DNA of 64,000 bases from Mycolicibacterium holsaticum DSM 44478 = JCM 12374. GTDB lineage: Bacteria > Actinomycetota > Actinomycetes > Mycobacteriales > Mycobacteriaceae. This document shows positions 1 to 8,784 of the stretch, one piece after another; within the stretch, counting starts at the first letter, position 1, and every line of letters begins with the position of its first letter. The notes beneath the pieces are model-generated. The model was not told the origin of the DNA. It ran no database searches and worked only from the letters and a program-made list of their open reading frames with translations. The position numbers and the translations under genes were made by a program. The stretch lies in assembly GCF_019645835.1 (NCBI RefSeq), contig NZ_CP080998.1:4216001-4280000 (forward strand), read 5' to 3'.

Positions 1-160
1 AGGGCGACTCGATCACCACGCTCAGTGAGTGGTCGGTTTCCGCGGCGAACGGATTCGCCGAGACCACCGCCGCGACGAGCGCGACGACAACCGTCACGGC
101 GAGCCCGATCGCCGTGGCGATCCGGCTTTCCTTCTCGGCCGAGGCTTTGTGGAGCAACAC
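1..160 (-). CDS. Mce-family protein, first Mce of an mce operon (partial, 5' end only)
   Basis: About 53 codons of an Mce protein whose remainder lies beyond the window. The GTG at 160 is chosen because an in-frame stop lies just upstream, and it sits 10 nt after the yrbEB stop. The visible N-terminus is a short basic head followed by one long hydrophobic helix (about residues 14-38), as expected for Mce substrate-binding proteins anchored in the membrane with the MCE domain outside. Position after two YrbE permeases marks it as the MceA slot. Mce complexes import lipids or sterols across the mycobacterial envelope; which mce paralogue this is cannot be decided from the fragment. Confidence 0.75.
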   Translation of the reverse strand, partial: MLLHKASAEKESRIATAIGLAVTVVVALVAAVVSANPFAAETDHSLSVVIESP

Positions 161-170
161 TGCGTCTCAC

Positions 171-1040
171 CTACCCCTTGAACACGAACACCGGTTGCAG
201 GCCCCAGACTGCGATGGTCAGCCCGACGTCGAGCACCATGATCGCGACGAGGCTGGCGCGGATCGCACGACCGGAGGCGCGTCCGACGCCGACCGGACCG
301 CCCGTGGTGAAATAGCCGTAGTAGCAATGGATCAGGGTTACCGCCACACAGAAGACCGTGGCTTTGAACAGGGAGTAGACGATGTCCTCGAAGGGCAGGA
401 ACTGTACGAAGTAGTGGTTGTAGGTGCCCGCCGGTTGGCTATGGAAGACGCTGATGACGGTGGTCGAGATGTAGAAGCTGGTGATCAGGGTCAACAGGAA
501 CCCCGGGACCACACAGATCATCGCGCCAACCAAGCGAGTACCGACGACAAAGGGGATGGGCCGCAATCCCATCGCTTCGGTGGCGTCGATCTCCTCTGCG
601 ATACGCATCGCGCCGATTTCTGCGGTCATGCGGCAGCCTGCCTGAGCGGCGAACGCTATTCCGGCGACCAGTGGCGCCATCTCGCGGACGTTGGCGAGGC
701 TACCCACGATGCCTGACAACGCCCCGAACCCGATCATGTTGAGCGTGGCAAATGCTTCGATGGCAACGGTCCCGCCGATCGCGACGCCGAGGATGACCAG
801 GACGCTGATCACGCCACCGTCCACGAGCAGCGAGCCGCGGCCCCAGGCCAGGTTGTTCATCGCCTGCAACGTTTGGCGCCGGTAGCGCCGGACCGTGATG
901 GGTAACAACCAGAAGGTTAGCGCGGAGAACATCATGAACTGGCCGATCTGGCCGAAAGTTCCTCTGGCCAAGCGGGAGTCGACCAACCGCTGCACCGCCT
1001 TGTTCGGCCCGGGTGAAGGATGGCCCGTTTTCTGGCCCAC
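171..1040 (-). CDS. yrbEB: YrbEB, MlaE-type permease of an Mce lipid transporter
   Basis: A 289-residue polytopic membrane protein of the MlaE/YrbE family, the second permease subunit of Mce lipid importers. The GTG start at 1040 overlaps the yrbEA stop (TAGTG), implying translational coupling. The sequence carries several hydrophobic segments and the family's acidic cytoplasmic motif (EEIDATEAMGL), thought to contact the MceG ATPase. Length is typical. A longer reading frame runs upstream to 1109, but that part lies inside yrbEA and looks like noise. The Mce gene follows at once. Confidence 0.93.
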   Translation of the reverse strand: MGQKTGHPSPGPNKAVQRLVDSRLARGTFGQIGQFMMFSALTFWLLPITVRRYRRQTLQAMNNLAWGRGSLLVDGGVISVLVILGVAIGGTVAIEAFATLNMIGFGALSGIVGSLANVREMAPLVAGIAFAAQAGCRMTAEIGAMRIAEEIDATEAMGLRPIPFVVGTRLVGAMICVVPGFLLTLITSFYISTTVISVFHSQPAGTYNHYFVQFLPFEDIVYSLFKATVFCVAVTLIHCYYGYFTTGGPVGVGRASGRAIRASLVAIMVLDVGLTIAVWGLQPVFVFKG

Positions 1041-1951
1041 TACGACACCTCCATCGGAAAGAACATGGTTTGCAACTGGGTGATCGCGAGGTTCGCCATC
1101 GCGATGCACACGACGTTGAGCACGACCGATGAGTTCACGGCGTCGGCGACACCCCGCGGGCCGCCTTTCGCCTCCATACCTCGCAGGCAGGAGATGATGG
1201 CCACCATCGCGCCGAATATCACTGACTTGCCCAGCGTGAACCAGACATCGGCGACCGAGGCGAAGGTCCCGAACGATTGCCAGAAGCTGCCGGAGGTCAC
1301 GTCATTGACGCCGACCGCCAACGCGAACGACGCGCCGACCGCCGAGGCGATGATGATCGCGCAGAGCAGCGGGGCGATGATGAGCAGCGCCAAAAAACGC
1401 GGAACGACCAAGTGCCGCACGGGGTCGATGCCCAGTACTCGAAGCGCGTCGAGTTCCTCCCGGATCGCCCGGGCACCCAGGTCGGAGGCGATCGCCGATG
1501 CGGCCGCGCCTCCCATCAGCAGTCCTGCGGTCACCGGTGCGCCCTGTCGCACGATGCCCACCCCGCTGGCCGCACCCACCAGCGAGCTCGCCCCGATCTG
1601 ATTGACCAGGCCCGACGTCTGGATGGACACGATTGCACCGATCGGTATCGCCATCAGCAAGGCGGGGGCGGCCGTCACTTTGAGCAATGTCCATGCCTGA
1701 ACCAGCATCTCGCCGAACGGTATGCGCAGCGCGATCCCGTCGACCACCGCGTAACGCACGGTGGAGGCGAACATCGTGACGGCGCGACCGACGGTCGCGA
1801 CGCTGAGGACGGGGGCCGTGAAAACCCAGCGGAGCAACGCTCTCAGCGCCCGTGAAATCCTGGCTTTCGCGCCGACCCGGCGGCCGGCCGAACCCCGATC
1901 TTTTCCGAGCACCGACGGCGTCGGCGGCAAACCGGCCATCACGTTCTGCAT
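1040..1951 (-). CDS. yrbEA: YrbEA, MlaE-type permease of an Mce lipid transporter
   Basis: A 303-residue permease, paired with YrbEB to form the transmembrane channel of an Mce system. The ATG at 1951 overlaps the stop of the preceding secreted-protein gene (TGATG) with an AGGTG ribosome site upstream; the frame stays open further upstream but only by crossing that gene. It shows the conserved EELDALRVLG motif of MlaE permeases and multiple membrane helices. The N-terminal 40 or so residues are basic and soluble. It is cotranscribed with yrbEB and the Mce gene. Confidence 0.93.
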   Translation of the reverse strand: MQNVMAGLPPTPSVLGKDRGSAGRRVGAKARISRALRALLRWVFTAPVLSVATVGRAVTMFASTVRYAVVDGIALRIPFGEMLVQAWTLLKVTAAPALLMAIPIGAIVSIQTSGLVNQIGASSLVGAASGVGIVRQGAPVTAGLLMGGAAASAIASDLGARAIREELDALRVLGIDPVRHLVVPRFLALLIIAPLLCAIIIASAVGASFALAVGVNDVTSGSFWQSFGTFASVADVWFTLGKSVIFGAMVAIISCLRGMEAKGGPRGVADAVNSSVVLNVVCIAMANLAITQLQTMFFPMEVS

Positions 1952-2547
1952 CAGCGGCACACCTGGGAACGGTTGATCCGGCTGCCCCAGCGCAGGACGC
2001 GCTGCACCGACGGCCCGACGAACCACGCCGGCTGACGGCCCCGGATCCCGGCACCGACGTTGGACAGGTGTTGCCACAGAAGATGGAAACTCTCACCTTG
2101 GTACACCGGGAAGTGCACGTCGCCGACGTAGTTGCGGGCCTGGGTGAGAGCCTGCGCACGCGGGGTGAGGAAGGCGACCGATCGATCGATGTTGGCCACC
2201 ACCGCATCGGCGATCTGCTGGTTGTTGGCGACGTTGTAGTCGCCATTGCTGGTGATGAGGTTGATGTTGAACCGGTCGATCTGCGTTATCAACGGCTCGT
2301 ACTGCGCTTCATACCACTGGCACATCTCGCGCATGGCGTTGATATCCGCGTCCGTCACCTCGCTGCGCGTCTTGTCGAACGGGTACGGGAACTTGGGCGT
2401 CCAGTCGCTGGGCCCGACAACAACCGGGGGCAACGGCGGCGCGATTTCGTCAACGGTCGGTTGCGCTGATGCGATTGGTTCGCATGTCGTGTTTGTCGCG
2501 ACCAACAACAGGGTCAGCGCGAACGCTAGCCCCGTCAGTCGGCGCAT
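1951..2547 (-). CDS. Secreted protein of unknown function, first gene of the mce operon
   Basis: A 198-residue protein with a signal peptide (hydrophobic residues 5-22, ending near SAQP). The mature part is rich in Trp, Tyr and Asn and has two Cys (one near MCQW, one at the C-terminal VCR) that could form a disulfide. The ATG at 2547 has a strong GGAGGA ribosome site. It overlaps yrbEA by one base, so it is the likely first gene of the mce transcript. I do not recognise the family. Its place suggests an extracytoplasmic partner of the transporter, which is inference from context only. Confidence 0.8.
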   Translation of the reverse strand: MRRLTGLAFALTLLLVATNTTCEPIASAQPTVDEIAPPLPPVVVGPSDWTPKFPYPFDKTRSEVTDADINAMREMCQWYEAQYEPLITQIDRFNINLITSNGDYNVANNQQIADAVVANIDRSVAFLTPRAQALTQARNYVGDVHFPVYQGESFHLLWQHLSNVGAGIRGRQPAWFVGPSVQRVLRWGSRINRSQVCR

Positions 2548-2810
2548 GCCACGTCTCCTCCGGCCGTCACAGGAAACTCAACTCGTCGGCAACTGGTCGG
2601 ATACCAGCCCCGACAGCCTGCCTCATCTGCGAAACTAATAATGCGTCATTTTCGAATTTTTAACGCGTTTTGGAGCGAATGAATCGGAATCAACGTGGTT
2701 TTACCACTTCAGAGACGCCTCTACCGTATATTGTGACGTGCACTAGCACCCGATATTGACAATCTGCGTAATTTTTCCAGTCATCCGGATGGATAGCGAG
2801 GCAGCCCACG

Positions 2811-3263
2811 ATGCACCGCTGGCGAATCCTTGGCGCAGTATCCGCAGCCGCGGCGGTCGCGCTCACCGCACCGGCAGCACGGGTCGCCGCCGAGCCGGAA
2901 GCCGACCTCGCCGCTGCGGTCAACGCGGAACGTTCGGCGTCGGATTGTTCAGCGCTGACGCTTGACCCGCTGGCAGAACGCGTGGCGCAGTTGGCGTCTC
3001 AAAACAGCTACGAATACGTCACCCATCAGAGCCCGGCGGTGCCGTTCACCGACCCGATGCCCGCACTGGCCACCGTGGGGCACCCCGCCGACAAGGCGGT
3101 TCTCCTGTCCGGCTACGGACCGAGCCAGTCCGACGCCGTGCATTTTGTCCTGTTGAACTACCGGGCATCCAAACTCGACTGTTCGTACACGTCGTTTGGC
3201 GGGACCGTCCTGCAGGACGACACCGGCAGGTACTTCGCTTCCGTTGTGCTGACCGCGCCCTAG
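2811..3263 (+). CDS. Small secreted protein, CAP/SCP-like
   Basis: 150 residues with a clear signal peptide (cut near RVAAEPE). The mature start, VNAERSASDCSALTLDPLAERVAQLASQ, resembles the beginning of CAP (SCP/PR-1) domains, where an Asn-x-x-Arg helix is followed by a Leu and Ala rich helix. The protein is short for a full CAP domain and has two Cys that may pair. A TTGACA-like box lies at 2756-2761 in an AT-rich gap shared with the divergent mce operon. The CAP assignment is tentative; secretion is well supported. Confidence 0.7.
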   Translation: MHRWRILGAVSAAAAVALTAPAARVAAEPEADLAAAVNAERSASDCSALTLDPLAERVAQLASQNSYEYVTHQSPAVPFTDPMPALATVGHPADKAVLLSGYGPSQSDAVHFVLLNYRASKLDCSYTSFGGTVLQDDTGRYFASVVLTAP

Positions 3264-3327
3264 CCACCGCCTGGGCCCGTCAGCCGATTACGCATTCTTG
3301 ACTCCGTATGACCGTGGCACTTAACGT

Positions 3328-3927
3328 ATGCGTGTGGCGGAGAAAATGCCGACGCACCCAGATGTCCTGACGGCGGGTGCGCAGCGCGGCGTTGCGGCGA
3401 CCCGACCACGCCGAATTCTCTTGCGGTTGGTCATAGTTTCGCTTGTCGCCCTGGGAACGCCACTGCTTCCCGCACCGGTCTCTGGCGGCGAACCCCTACC
3501 CGACACCGCGCGCGCCCAGCCATATCCCGAACTTCGCTACTTCACCGAAATCGATTCCGCACCATACAATCTGGCGCCCACTCCGGGTGTGTCGCTGCCA
3601 GAGCAACCCGGTTACTGGTTCACCACGGCGCAGGGGCTCAACTGCGGTATATGGTTTCGTGGAAGCTTTGGTTGCAGTGGAGATATTCCCGGCGCCCCAG
3701 CCGGAGTGCACCAGATCGGCTGGATCACCGGCGATACCAAAGCCCATTACGACTGGACTCTGGCGGTCAGATTTCCGCAGGGTCCCCGCGGCAGCGCAGC
3801 GATCCCACCGCTGTCCTTCATCGACGTGGAGGGGACCAAATGCGCCACGACCGTCGATTACGACACCTATTGTGAGCGCGGACCCGCCCGCTTTCTCATC
3901 ACCGCGACCCACACCTGGTTGAGTTGA
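3328..3927 (+). CDS. Secreted four-cysteine protein, tandem paralogue 1
   Basis: 199 residues: a basic head, a hydrophobic signal segment (about residues 29-50), then an exported domain with four Cys in the pattern LNCGIW...FGCSGD...TKCATT...TYCERG. It contains the stretch WFTTAQG...GCSGDIPGAPAG, which recurs in the next gene. ATG 3328 is used; ATG 3346 is an alternative. The next gene begins 7 bp downstream, so the two form an operon. I do not recognise a catalytic motif. Disulfide bonding outside the membrane is inferred from the Cys pattern. Confidence 0.75.
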   Translation: MRVAEKMPTHPDVLTAGAQRGVAATRPRRILLRLVIVSLVALGTPLLPAPVSGGEPLPDTARAQPYPELRYFTEIDSAPYNLAPTPGVSLPEQPGYWFTTAQGLNCGIWFRGSFGCSGDIPGAPAGVHQIGWITGDTKAHYDWTLAVRFPQGPRGSAAIPPLSFIDVEGTKCATTVDYDTYCERGPARFLITATHTWLS

Positions 3928-3934
3928 GCCGACG

Positions 3935-4450
3935 ATGATCACCGGCGTACCCGAGATAGGCCTTCTCACGGGGGCTTTCGCGCTGGTTGCCGGCTTGTGT
4001 GCTGCGGCGATATCGTCGGCATCGCCAACCGCGGGCGCATACCCGGAGATCGACGGGTATCAGCCGGCGTCGGACATCCAAAACTACAAGGTGGTCGGGA
4101 AGACCGGCGTCTGGTTCACGTCTCCGCTGGGCGTACGCTGCGCCATCGAGGACGACGGCAGCTACGGCTGCTCGGGCGACCTTCCCGGCGCTCCCCCGGG
4201 CAGCAACGAGGTCGCCTGGTTCGTCGGCGACCCGTTCCCCAGGATCTACCACGCCGAAGCACCCCGATTTTCCGCTCCGTCCGCACATATGCTGCTGACC
4301 CGCCTCACCGCCATCTCCTACCGCGGCTCGACGTGCGCGGTGACCGCGGAGTCGACCGTGTACTGCATTCACGGAGACAACCCGGACAGCCAGCTGATGG
4401 TCACGACGACCGCACCGCTGCGCGGGCGGGACGCCACCCGCGCCGACTGA
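3935..4450 (+). CDS. Secreted four-cysteine protein, tandem paralogue 2
   Basis: 171 residues with an N-terminal signal segment (residues 8-34) and a mature domain sharing WFTSPLG.RC...YGCSGDLPGAPPGSNEVAW..GD with its upstream neighbour. The four mature Cys (VRCAIE, YGCSGD, STCAVT, VYCIHG) align with those of paralogue 1, so the pair arose by tandem duplication and both keep the same probable disulfide frame. The function is unknown. It ends about 90 bp before the Lrp-type regulator. Confidence 0.75.
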   Translation: MITGVPEIGLLTGAFALVAGLCAAAISSASPTAGAYPEIDGYQPASDIQNYKVVGKTGVWFTSPLGVRCAIEDDGSYGCSGDLPGAPPGSNEVAWFVGDPFPRIYHAEAPRFSAPSAHMLLTRLTAISYRGSTCAVTAESTVYCIHGDNPDSQLMVTTTAPLRGRDATRAD

Positions 4451-4541
4451 CCGGTCGGCACAGTTCTTGTAGCGTGCGTGAGGTGGACGAAGGTAGTCGC
4501 GGCGCAACCGGCCGCGTACCGACGACTGACAGGATGACGAG

Positions 4542-5561
4542 GTGGCCCGGCAGACAGACCGCTCGCGCAGCGGAACGCCACATAAGACCAGTAGGAAAGC
4601 CACAGCTGTGGCTTCTCCCTCCGTTTCTGAGCTCAGTGACCTCGACCGGGCCCTGATCGAGATCCTGCGCCTCGACGGCCGGGAAGGCAATCGGGCGTTG
4701 GCGTCTCAACTCAACGTGAACGAAGTCACCGTGGCGGCGCATCTGCGCCGCCTGGAGGAAGCCGACCTGGTACGGATCGTCGCGGTCACCGATATCCGGC
4801 TCTTCGGTCACCGCGAACTCGTCTTCGCCACGTTCAGAGTGGCCGGCCGCTCCGTTCGCGACGTCGCCGCCGAAGTCGCCGAACTTCCTGAGGCCATCGG
4901 GGTGACCATTTGTTCTGGGCGGTTCGACATCATCGCGCCGATGCTGTGTCGCGACCGCCAACACATATCGGAGATGTTCGGCAACCAATTACCCTCCATC
5001 GCCGGCGTCGGGTCGCTTCGCGGCGCGCTGTCGCTCGATGTCCTCAAGTTCGACAGCAAGTGGGCCATGTTCGCCGACCCGGGAGCCACTCCCGAGGCGC
5101 AGCCAAGCGACACCGTCGACGAGACGGATCTGGCGATAATCAATCTGCTCCAGCACAACGCGAGGCGCAGCAATCGAAGTATCGCCGCCGAGTTGGGGGT
5201 GTCTGAAGGCACGGTCCGCGGCAGGATCAAACAGATGCTCGCCGAGCGGGTGTTCCGGATCCAGGCAGTGTCCAACGTGGCCGCATTCGGGTTCGGGGCA
5301 CATGCTTACCTGGCCATCAAAACGGTCGCGGGGCGGATCGACGAAGTCGCCGCGGCCCTCGCCGAACGAGACGACGTGCCCGAACTCAGTCGAGTCCTGG
5401 GTGAATTCGATTTCCTGGCAATTCTCATCGCCGCACATCACGACGCACTGATATCTGCCGTCGTCGACGAGATCGCGCTGCTGGCCGATGTCGAGCGGGT
5501 GGAAATCTCCTACGGCTGCGACAGCATCAAGCACAACTACGCGTGGACCTGGATCGTCTGA
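4542..5561 (+). CDS. Double-domain Lrp/AsnC-family transcriptional regulator
   Basis: 339 residues made of two Lrp/AsnC units in one chain: HTH 1 at about 31-85 (DRALIEILRLDGREGNRALA), RAM/ligand domain 1 at about 90-165, HTH 2 at about 190-240 (DLAIINLLQHNARRSNRSIA), and RAM domain 2 at about 245-325. Canonical Lrp proteins have one HTH and one RAM domain and form dimers or octamers, so the fusion behaves as a built-in dimer. The GTG start at 4542 is supported by a GACGAG segment upstream. It is convergent with the P450 operon, which makes that operon a possible target, though nothing in the sequence proves it. Confidence 0.88.
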   Translation: MARQTDRSRSGTPHKTSRKATAVASPSVSELSDLDRALIEILRLDGREGNRALASQLNVNEVTVAAHLRRLEEADLVRIVAVTDIRLFGHRELVFATFRVAGRSVRDVAAEVAELPEAIGVTICSGRFDIIAPMLCRDRQHISEMFGNQLPSIAGVGSLRGALSLDVLKFDSKWAMFADPGATPEAQPSDTVDETDLAIINLLQHNARRSNRSIAAELGVSEGTVRGRIKQMLAERVFRIQAVSNVAAFGFGAHAYLAIKTVAGRIDEVAAALAERDDVPELSRVLGEFDFLAILIAAHHDALISAVVDEIALLADVERVEISYGCDSIKHNYAWTWIV

Positions 5562-5598
5562 GCGCTGTGCCGCTTCTCGGTTTGCGTTTGCCGGCAGT

Positions 5599-6822
5599 TC
5601 AATCCAGGCGCAGGGCGTCGTGATCGTCGATCGCGGTGAGGATCCGGCGCAGCATCTCGGCGGACGTCGCCTGCGGCTGCATGTCGGGAAGAAACTTCGG
5701 CGGCTGCAGGGTGGTCGTCCACATGGCCAAGGCCCCGAAGAGCTGCTGTCGGTACAACTCCATCGCGCGGGCACGGGTCTCCACCGCTCCGCCCTGCGCG
5801 GCGAGCCGTTCGAGGTAGGCGTCGATGAGGGCGTCCTCCCAGTCCCGTCGCTGCTCGACGGTCAGCGTCGACGCCAATGCGTATGCCAGGTCACGTGACC
5901 AGTGTCCGGCCGATATGCATTGCCAGTCGCAAAGACCCATGCGCTGCGCGTCGTTGATGTACCAATTGCCCAGATGGGTGTCGCCATGAATCAGAGTCCG
6001 GGCCAACCCTCGATGCGCATCGACGGACGCCTCGAAACCGCGCCAAAGCTGTTCACCACGCGCGACAAGCCGCCGCGGTGTGAGCCCCTCATCGTCGGCG
6101 CGGCGCTGCCCGCGCAGGTGATATCTGCGGATCATCGAAATCGAACCCGTCGCCTGCCACCACTGCGGGTAGGTCCGTAACCAACTCGGCCGCCGCAGGT
6201 CGTCGAGGGCGAGTTCGGCTCCCTGCCCGTGCAGCAGGGCCAGTTGTTCGACGATCTGGTCGGCCTGCTGGCGCGTTATCGCCGCGGTCGGTACACAGAA
6301 CGTCGCTGCGCGGGTGGCCACCAGGTCTTCGAGCAGATGGATGGCCCGATACGAACGCCGCTGCGCAGCACTGTAATAGCCGTACGGCGCCTCGAGTTCG
6401 AAGCGATCTCTGAGCTGGTTGTAGAAGCCCGCTTCGGCGAACGCGGTGCCCGACAAGCCGTTGCCCAGCCTGGTGACCAAGGACGGCGCGCACTTGACAA
6501 AGACGGTCGATGGCAGCTGCTGCTCGGTGTGTGGTGCGTGGTAGCGCAGATGGATACGGGCACGCACCGACGTGCCGGACGAATGCGATTCGATCCTCAA
6601 CGACTCCACCCGGGTCTGGTGCAGCACGGGCGCCATGACCCGATTGAGCCATTCGGCGGTGATGCTCTCCACCCGGGCCGGGGCAGGCGCTCCGGTGGGC
6701 ACCGGCGAACGCCGAATCCGGTCGACCACCGTGTAACCGACCAACGGCACCAACTCACCGGCAAGTCGTATCGCGGCGCCAACAGACGGGGCGGTGCCGA
6801 TCTGCGGCGGAACCTGCGCCAC
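5599..6822 (-). CDS. Aminoglycoside-phosphotransferase-fold kinase-like protein
   Basis: 407 residues of the APH/choline-kinase fold. The Brenner motif HGDTHLGN is at 279-286 and the metal-binding DWQ at 299-301 (GLCDWQCISAGHW), with a candidate ATP-lysine region FVKCAPS near 108. These proteins phosphorylate small hydroxylated molecules; the substrate is unknown. It starts with GTG 5 bp after the amidohydrolase stop and is the last gene of the P450 operon, so a role in handling the same substrate is likely. An antibiotic-resistance role is not implied. Confidence 0.82.
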   Translation of the reverse strand: MAQVPPQIGTAPSVGAAIRLAGELVPLVGYTVVDRIRRSPVPTGAPAPARVESITAEWLNRVMAPVLHQTRVESLRIESHSSGTSVRARIHLRYHAPHTEQQLPSTVFVKCAPSLVTRLGNGLSGTAFAEAGFYNQLRDRFELEAPYGYYSAAQRRSYRAIHLLEDLVATRAATFCVPTAAITRQQADQIVEQLALLHGQGAELALDDLRRPSWLRTYPQWWQATGSISMIRRYHLRGQRRADDEGLTPRRLVARGEQLWRGFEASVDAHRGLARTLIHGDTHLGNWYINDAQRMGLCDWQCISAGHWSRDLAYALASTLTVEQRRDWEDALIDAYLERLAAQGGAVETRARAMELYRQQLFGALAMWTTTLQPPKFLPDMQPQATSAEMLRRILTAIDDHDALRLD

Positions 6823-6827
6823 CGGGG

Positions 6828-8561
6828 TCAGGTTGCGCCGGCAGAGACGAGCACGCGCCCCGGCGTCGCACCGGTCGATTTCATGCCGGCCTCGAATGTG
6901 ACCTCCCCGTTGACCATGACCAGATCGATTCCGTGCGCCGGTATCACCCGGCGGAATTCCCCACCGGGCAAGTCGGTCAGCACGTCGTAATGGTCGGGAT
7001 AGCCGAGTTCTTCGGGGTTGTACACCATCACGTCAGCGGCGAACCCGGGCAACAGCGCCCCGCGGTCCGCAAGGCCGAGAATGCGCGCGGGAAGCATGCT
7101 GAACTTGTGATGCAGTTCCTCCAGGGTGAAGCGCTTCTCCTCCAGAGCGAGCCACTGCAGCAGGTCGGTCGAGAAGTTGGCCCCGCTGAAGAATCGGATG
7201 TGCGCTCCACCGTCGGATGTGCCGGCGATCACGCGCGGATGCTTGTACATCTTTTCGAAAAGTGCAGGATCCTGGCTCATCGACTGCAGGGTACGGAAAT
7301 CCATGTCGCAGCGGGAGTCGATCACCGCATCGAAGAAGGCGTCCACCACGTCGATTCCGCGTTCAGCGGCGATCTCGCCGAAGAACTTCCCCACGCGCGG
7401 ATCTGAGTTGTCCGGCATCGCAATCAGTTTCAGATGATCCAACAGACCGCCGGCGGCCGTCATGTTGTCGATGGTGTGCACATGTTTGACACGCTCGCGC
7501 CAATCGGGATCGGCCGCCTTGACCAGCCGCGCCTCGATGTCGTCGTCGAGCGCGGAGAACTCTGCGAACACGGGATGGATATCCCAGGTATTCCAGTCCA
7601 GCAGCCGCGACTCCTGCCAAGTGCGGAACGCCAGCGCTTGTGAATAGCAGTCGAGCCCTTGCTCTTCGCAACGATCGAGCCAGTTCAGCACACGGTCGAC
7701 CTCGCCGGGAATATGGTCGAAGGGCACCAGGATGTTCTGTACGACCGGTCGCCCGGAGATGCGCGCCAGCTTTTCGGCAATGTGGTTGTTGTCGATGGCC
7801 ATCGGCAGGTCCACCAGAGCCTGAATGATGCCGCAGTCCATCTCTCGCAGCACTTCTGCGAGCGCGTAGGCAGTGGACTCGTCGGCCGCGTCGGTCGGCA
7901 TCGGATTGCCGTGATCCTTGTGCGAATTGAAGTCGTTGAGCTTGGAGAACGCAAAGCCGACGGCGCCTGCCGTCAAAGCCTCGCGCAGCAACCGCTTCAT
8001 CTCGGCGAGTTCGGCCTCGGTGGGTAACCGATCGCGGGCATCCTCGACCGACCCCATGACGAAGATCATCAGTGAGTTCAGCGGCACGTAGCTGGCCACG
8101 TTGACGCCCTTGCCCAATCCCCTGACGACCTCCAGCCACTCCGGGAACGACTCCCAGGTGAAGGGCAACGCTTCCCGCAGCGCAGCGGTCGGGATCTGCT
8201 CGGTGGTCTCCATCATCCCCATGTAGCGCTCCTGGGTGGCCCGATCCTGCTTACACGGCGCGAAGCCGAACCCGCAGTTGGACACCACCGCAGTCGTCAT
8301 GCCGTGATAACCCGACGGCGTGCAGTACGGATCCCAGAAGATGGCGGCGTCGTAGTGGGTGTGAACGTCGATCACCCCGGGAGACACGATACGGCCCGCG
8401 GCATCGACCACCCGCGTCGCGGTCGCAGCGCCCAGGCCGCCGACTCTGGCGACCTTGCCGTTTCGGATACCGATGTCGGTCACCTTTCGAGGCGTGTTGG
8501 TTCCGTCGATCAAGGTGCCGCCCTTGATGATTACGTCGTAATCGGCGCCGTTGCTGCTCAC
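6828..8561 (-). CDS. Amidohydrolase, N-acyl-D-amino-acid deacylase family
   Basis: 577 residues of the metal-dependent amidohydrolase superfamily. The N-terminal beta-sandwich (DVIIKGGTLIDGT) is followed by the metal-binding DVHTHYDA motif (His67, His69) and later by GTSDGGAHIRF, whose Asp is the usual catalytic acid; the C-terminal FAADVMVYNPEE closes the sandwich. Length fits D-aminoacylase-like enzymes. The GTG start at 8561 has AGGAG upstream. It lies 34 bp after the ferredoxin gene. The true substrate is unknown, but the context suggests hydrolysis of an amide or ester made or processed by the P450. Confidence 0.85.
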   Translation of the reverse strand: MSSNGADYDVIIKGGTLIDGTNTPRKVTDIGIRNGKVARVGGLGAATATRVVDAAGRIVSPGVIDVHTHYDAAIFWDPYCTPSGYHGMTTAVVSNCGFGFAPCKQDRATQERYMGMMETTEQIPTAALREALPFTWESFPEWLEVVRGLGKGVNVASYVPLNSLMIFVMGSVEDARDRLPTEAELAEMKRLLREALTAGAVGFAFSKLNDFNSHKDHGNPMPTDAADESTAYALAEVLREMDCGIIQALVDLPMAIDNNHIAEKLARISGRPVVQNILVPFDHIPGEVDRVLNWLDRCEEQGLDCYSQALAFRTWQESRLLDWNTWDIHPVFAEFSALDDDIEARLVKAADPDWRERVKHVHTIDNMTAAGGLLDHLKLIAMPDNSDPRVGKFFGEIAAERGIDVVDAFFDAVIDSRCDMDFRTLQSMSQDPALFEKMYKHPRVIAGTSDGGAHIRFFSGANFSTDLLQWLALEEKRFTLEELHHKFSMLPARILGLADRGALLPGFAADVMVYNPEELGYPDHYDVLTDLPGGEFRRVIPAHGIDLVMVNGEVTFEAGMKSTGATPGRVLVSAGAT

Positions 8562-8595
8562 TGTTGCTCCTGTTTTCGGTCGGTTGCTGATGCGG

Positions 8596-8784
8596 TCAGT
8601 CGGCTAGCACGGAGATCGCCATCGCCGGGCATGACGATTCCAGACGCTCGGCGACATCGTCGGCCAGTTCCACACCGGTCGGAGAGGCGATGCCGTCGTC
8701 GTCGAATTTCACGGCGTGCGGGGCTATCCCGGCGCATTCCTTGGACCCCATACAGAGGCCGCCATCGATCGCGATACGTGTCAC
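8596..8784 (-). CDS. Small [3Fe-4S] ferredoxin, P450 partner
   Basis: 62 residues. Cys11, Cys17 and Cys52 (GLCMGSKEC...SSCP) leave one ligand position empty, as in [3Fe-4S] ferredoxins that feed electrons to mycobacterial P450s. The GTG at 8784 overlaps the P450 stop (GTGA) and has a GGAGG site 8 nt upstream, so translation is coupled. A longer frame to 8874 lies inside the P450 gene and is discarded. Direct electron transfer to the adjacent P450 is the natural reading. Confidence 0.92.
   Translation of the reverse strand: MTRIAIDGGLCMGSKECAGIAPHAVKFDDDGIASPTGVELADDVAERLESSCPAMAISVLAD

Noticed and set aside
5599..6822. Antibiotic resistance phosphotransferase
   Set aside because: Only the general APH fold is visible, and the operon context points to metabolism of a small molecule, not drug resistance.
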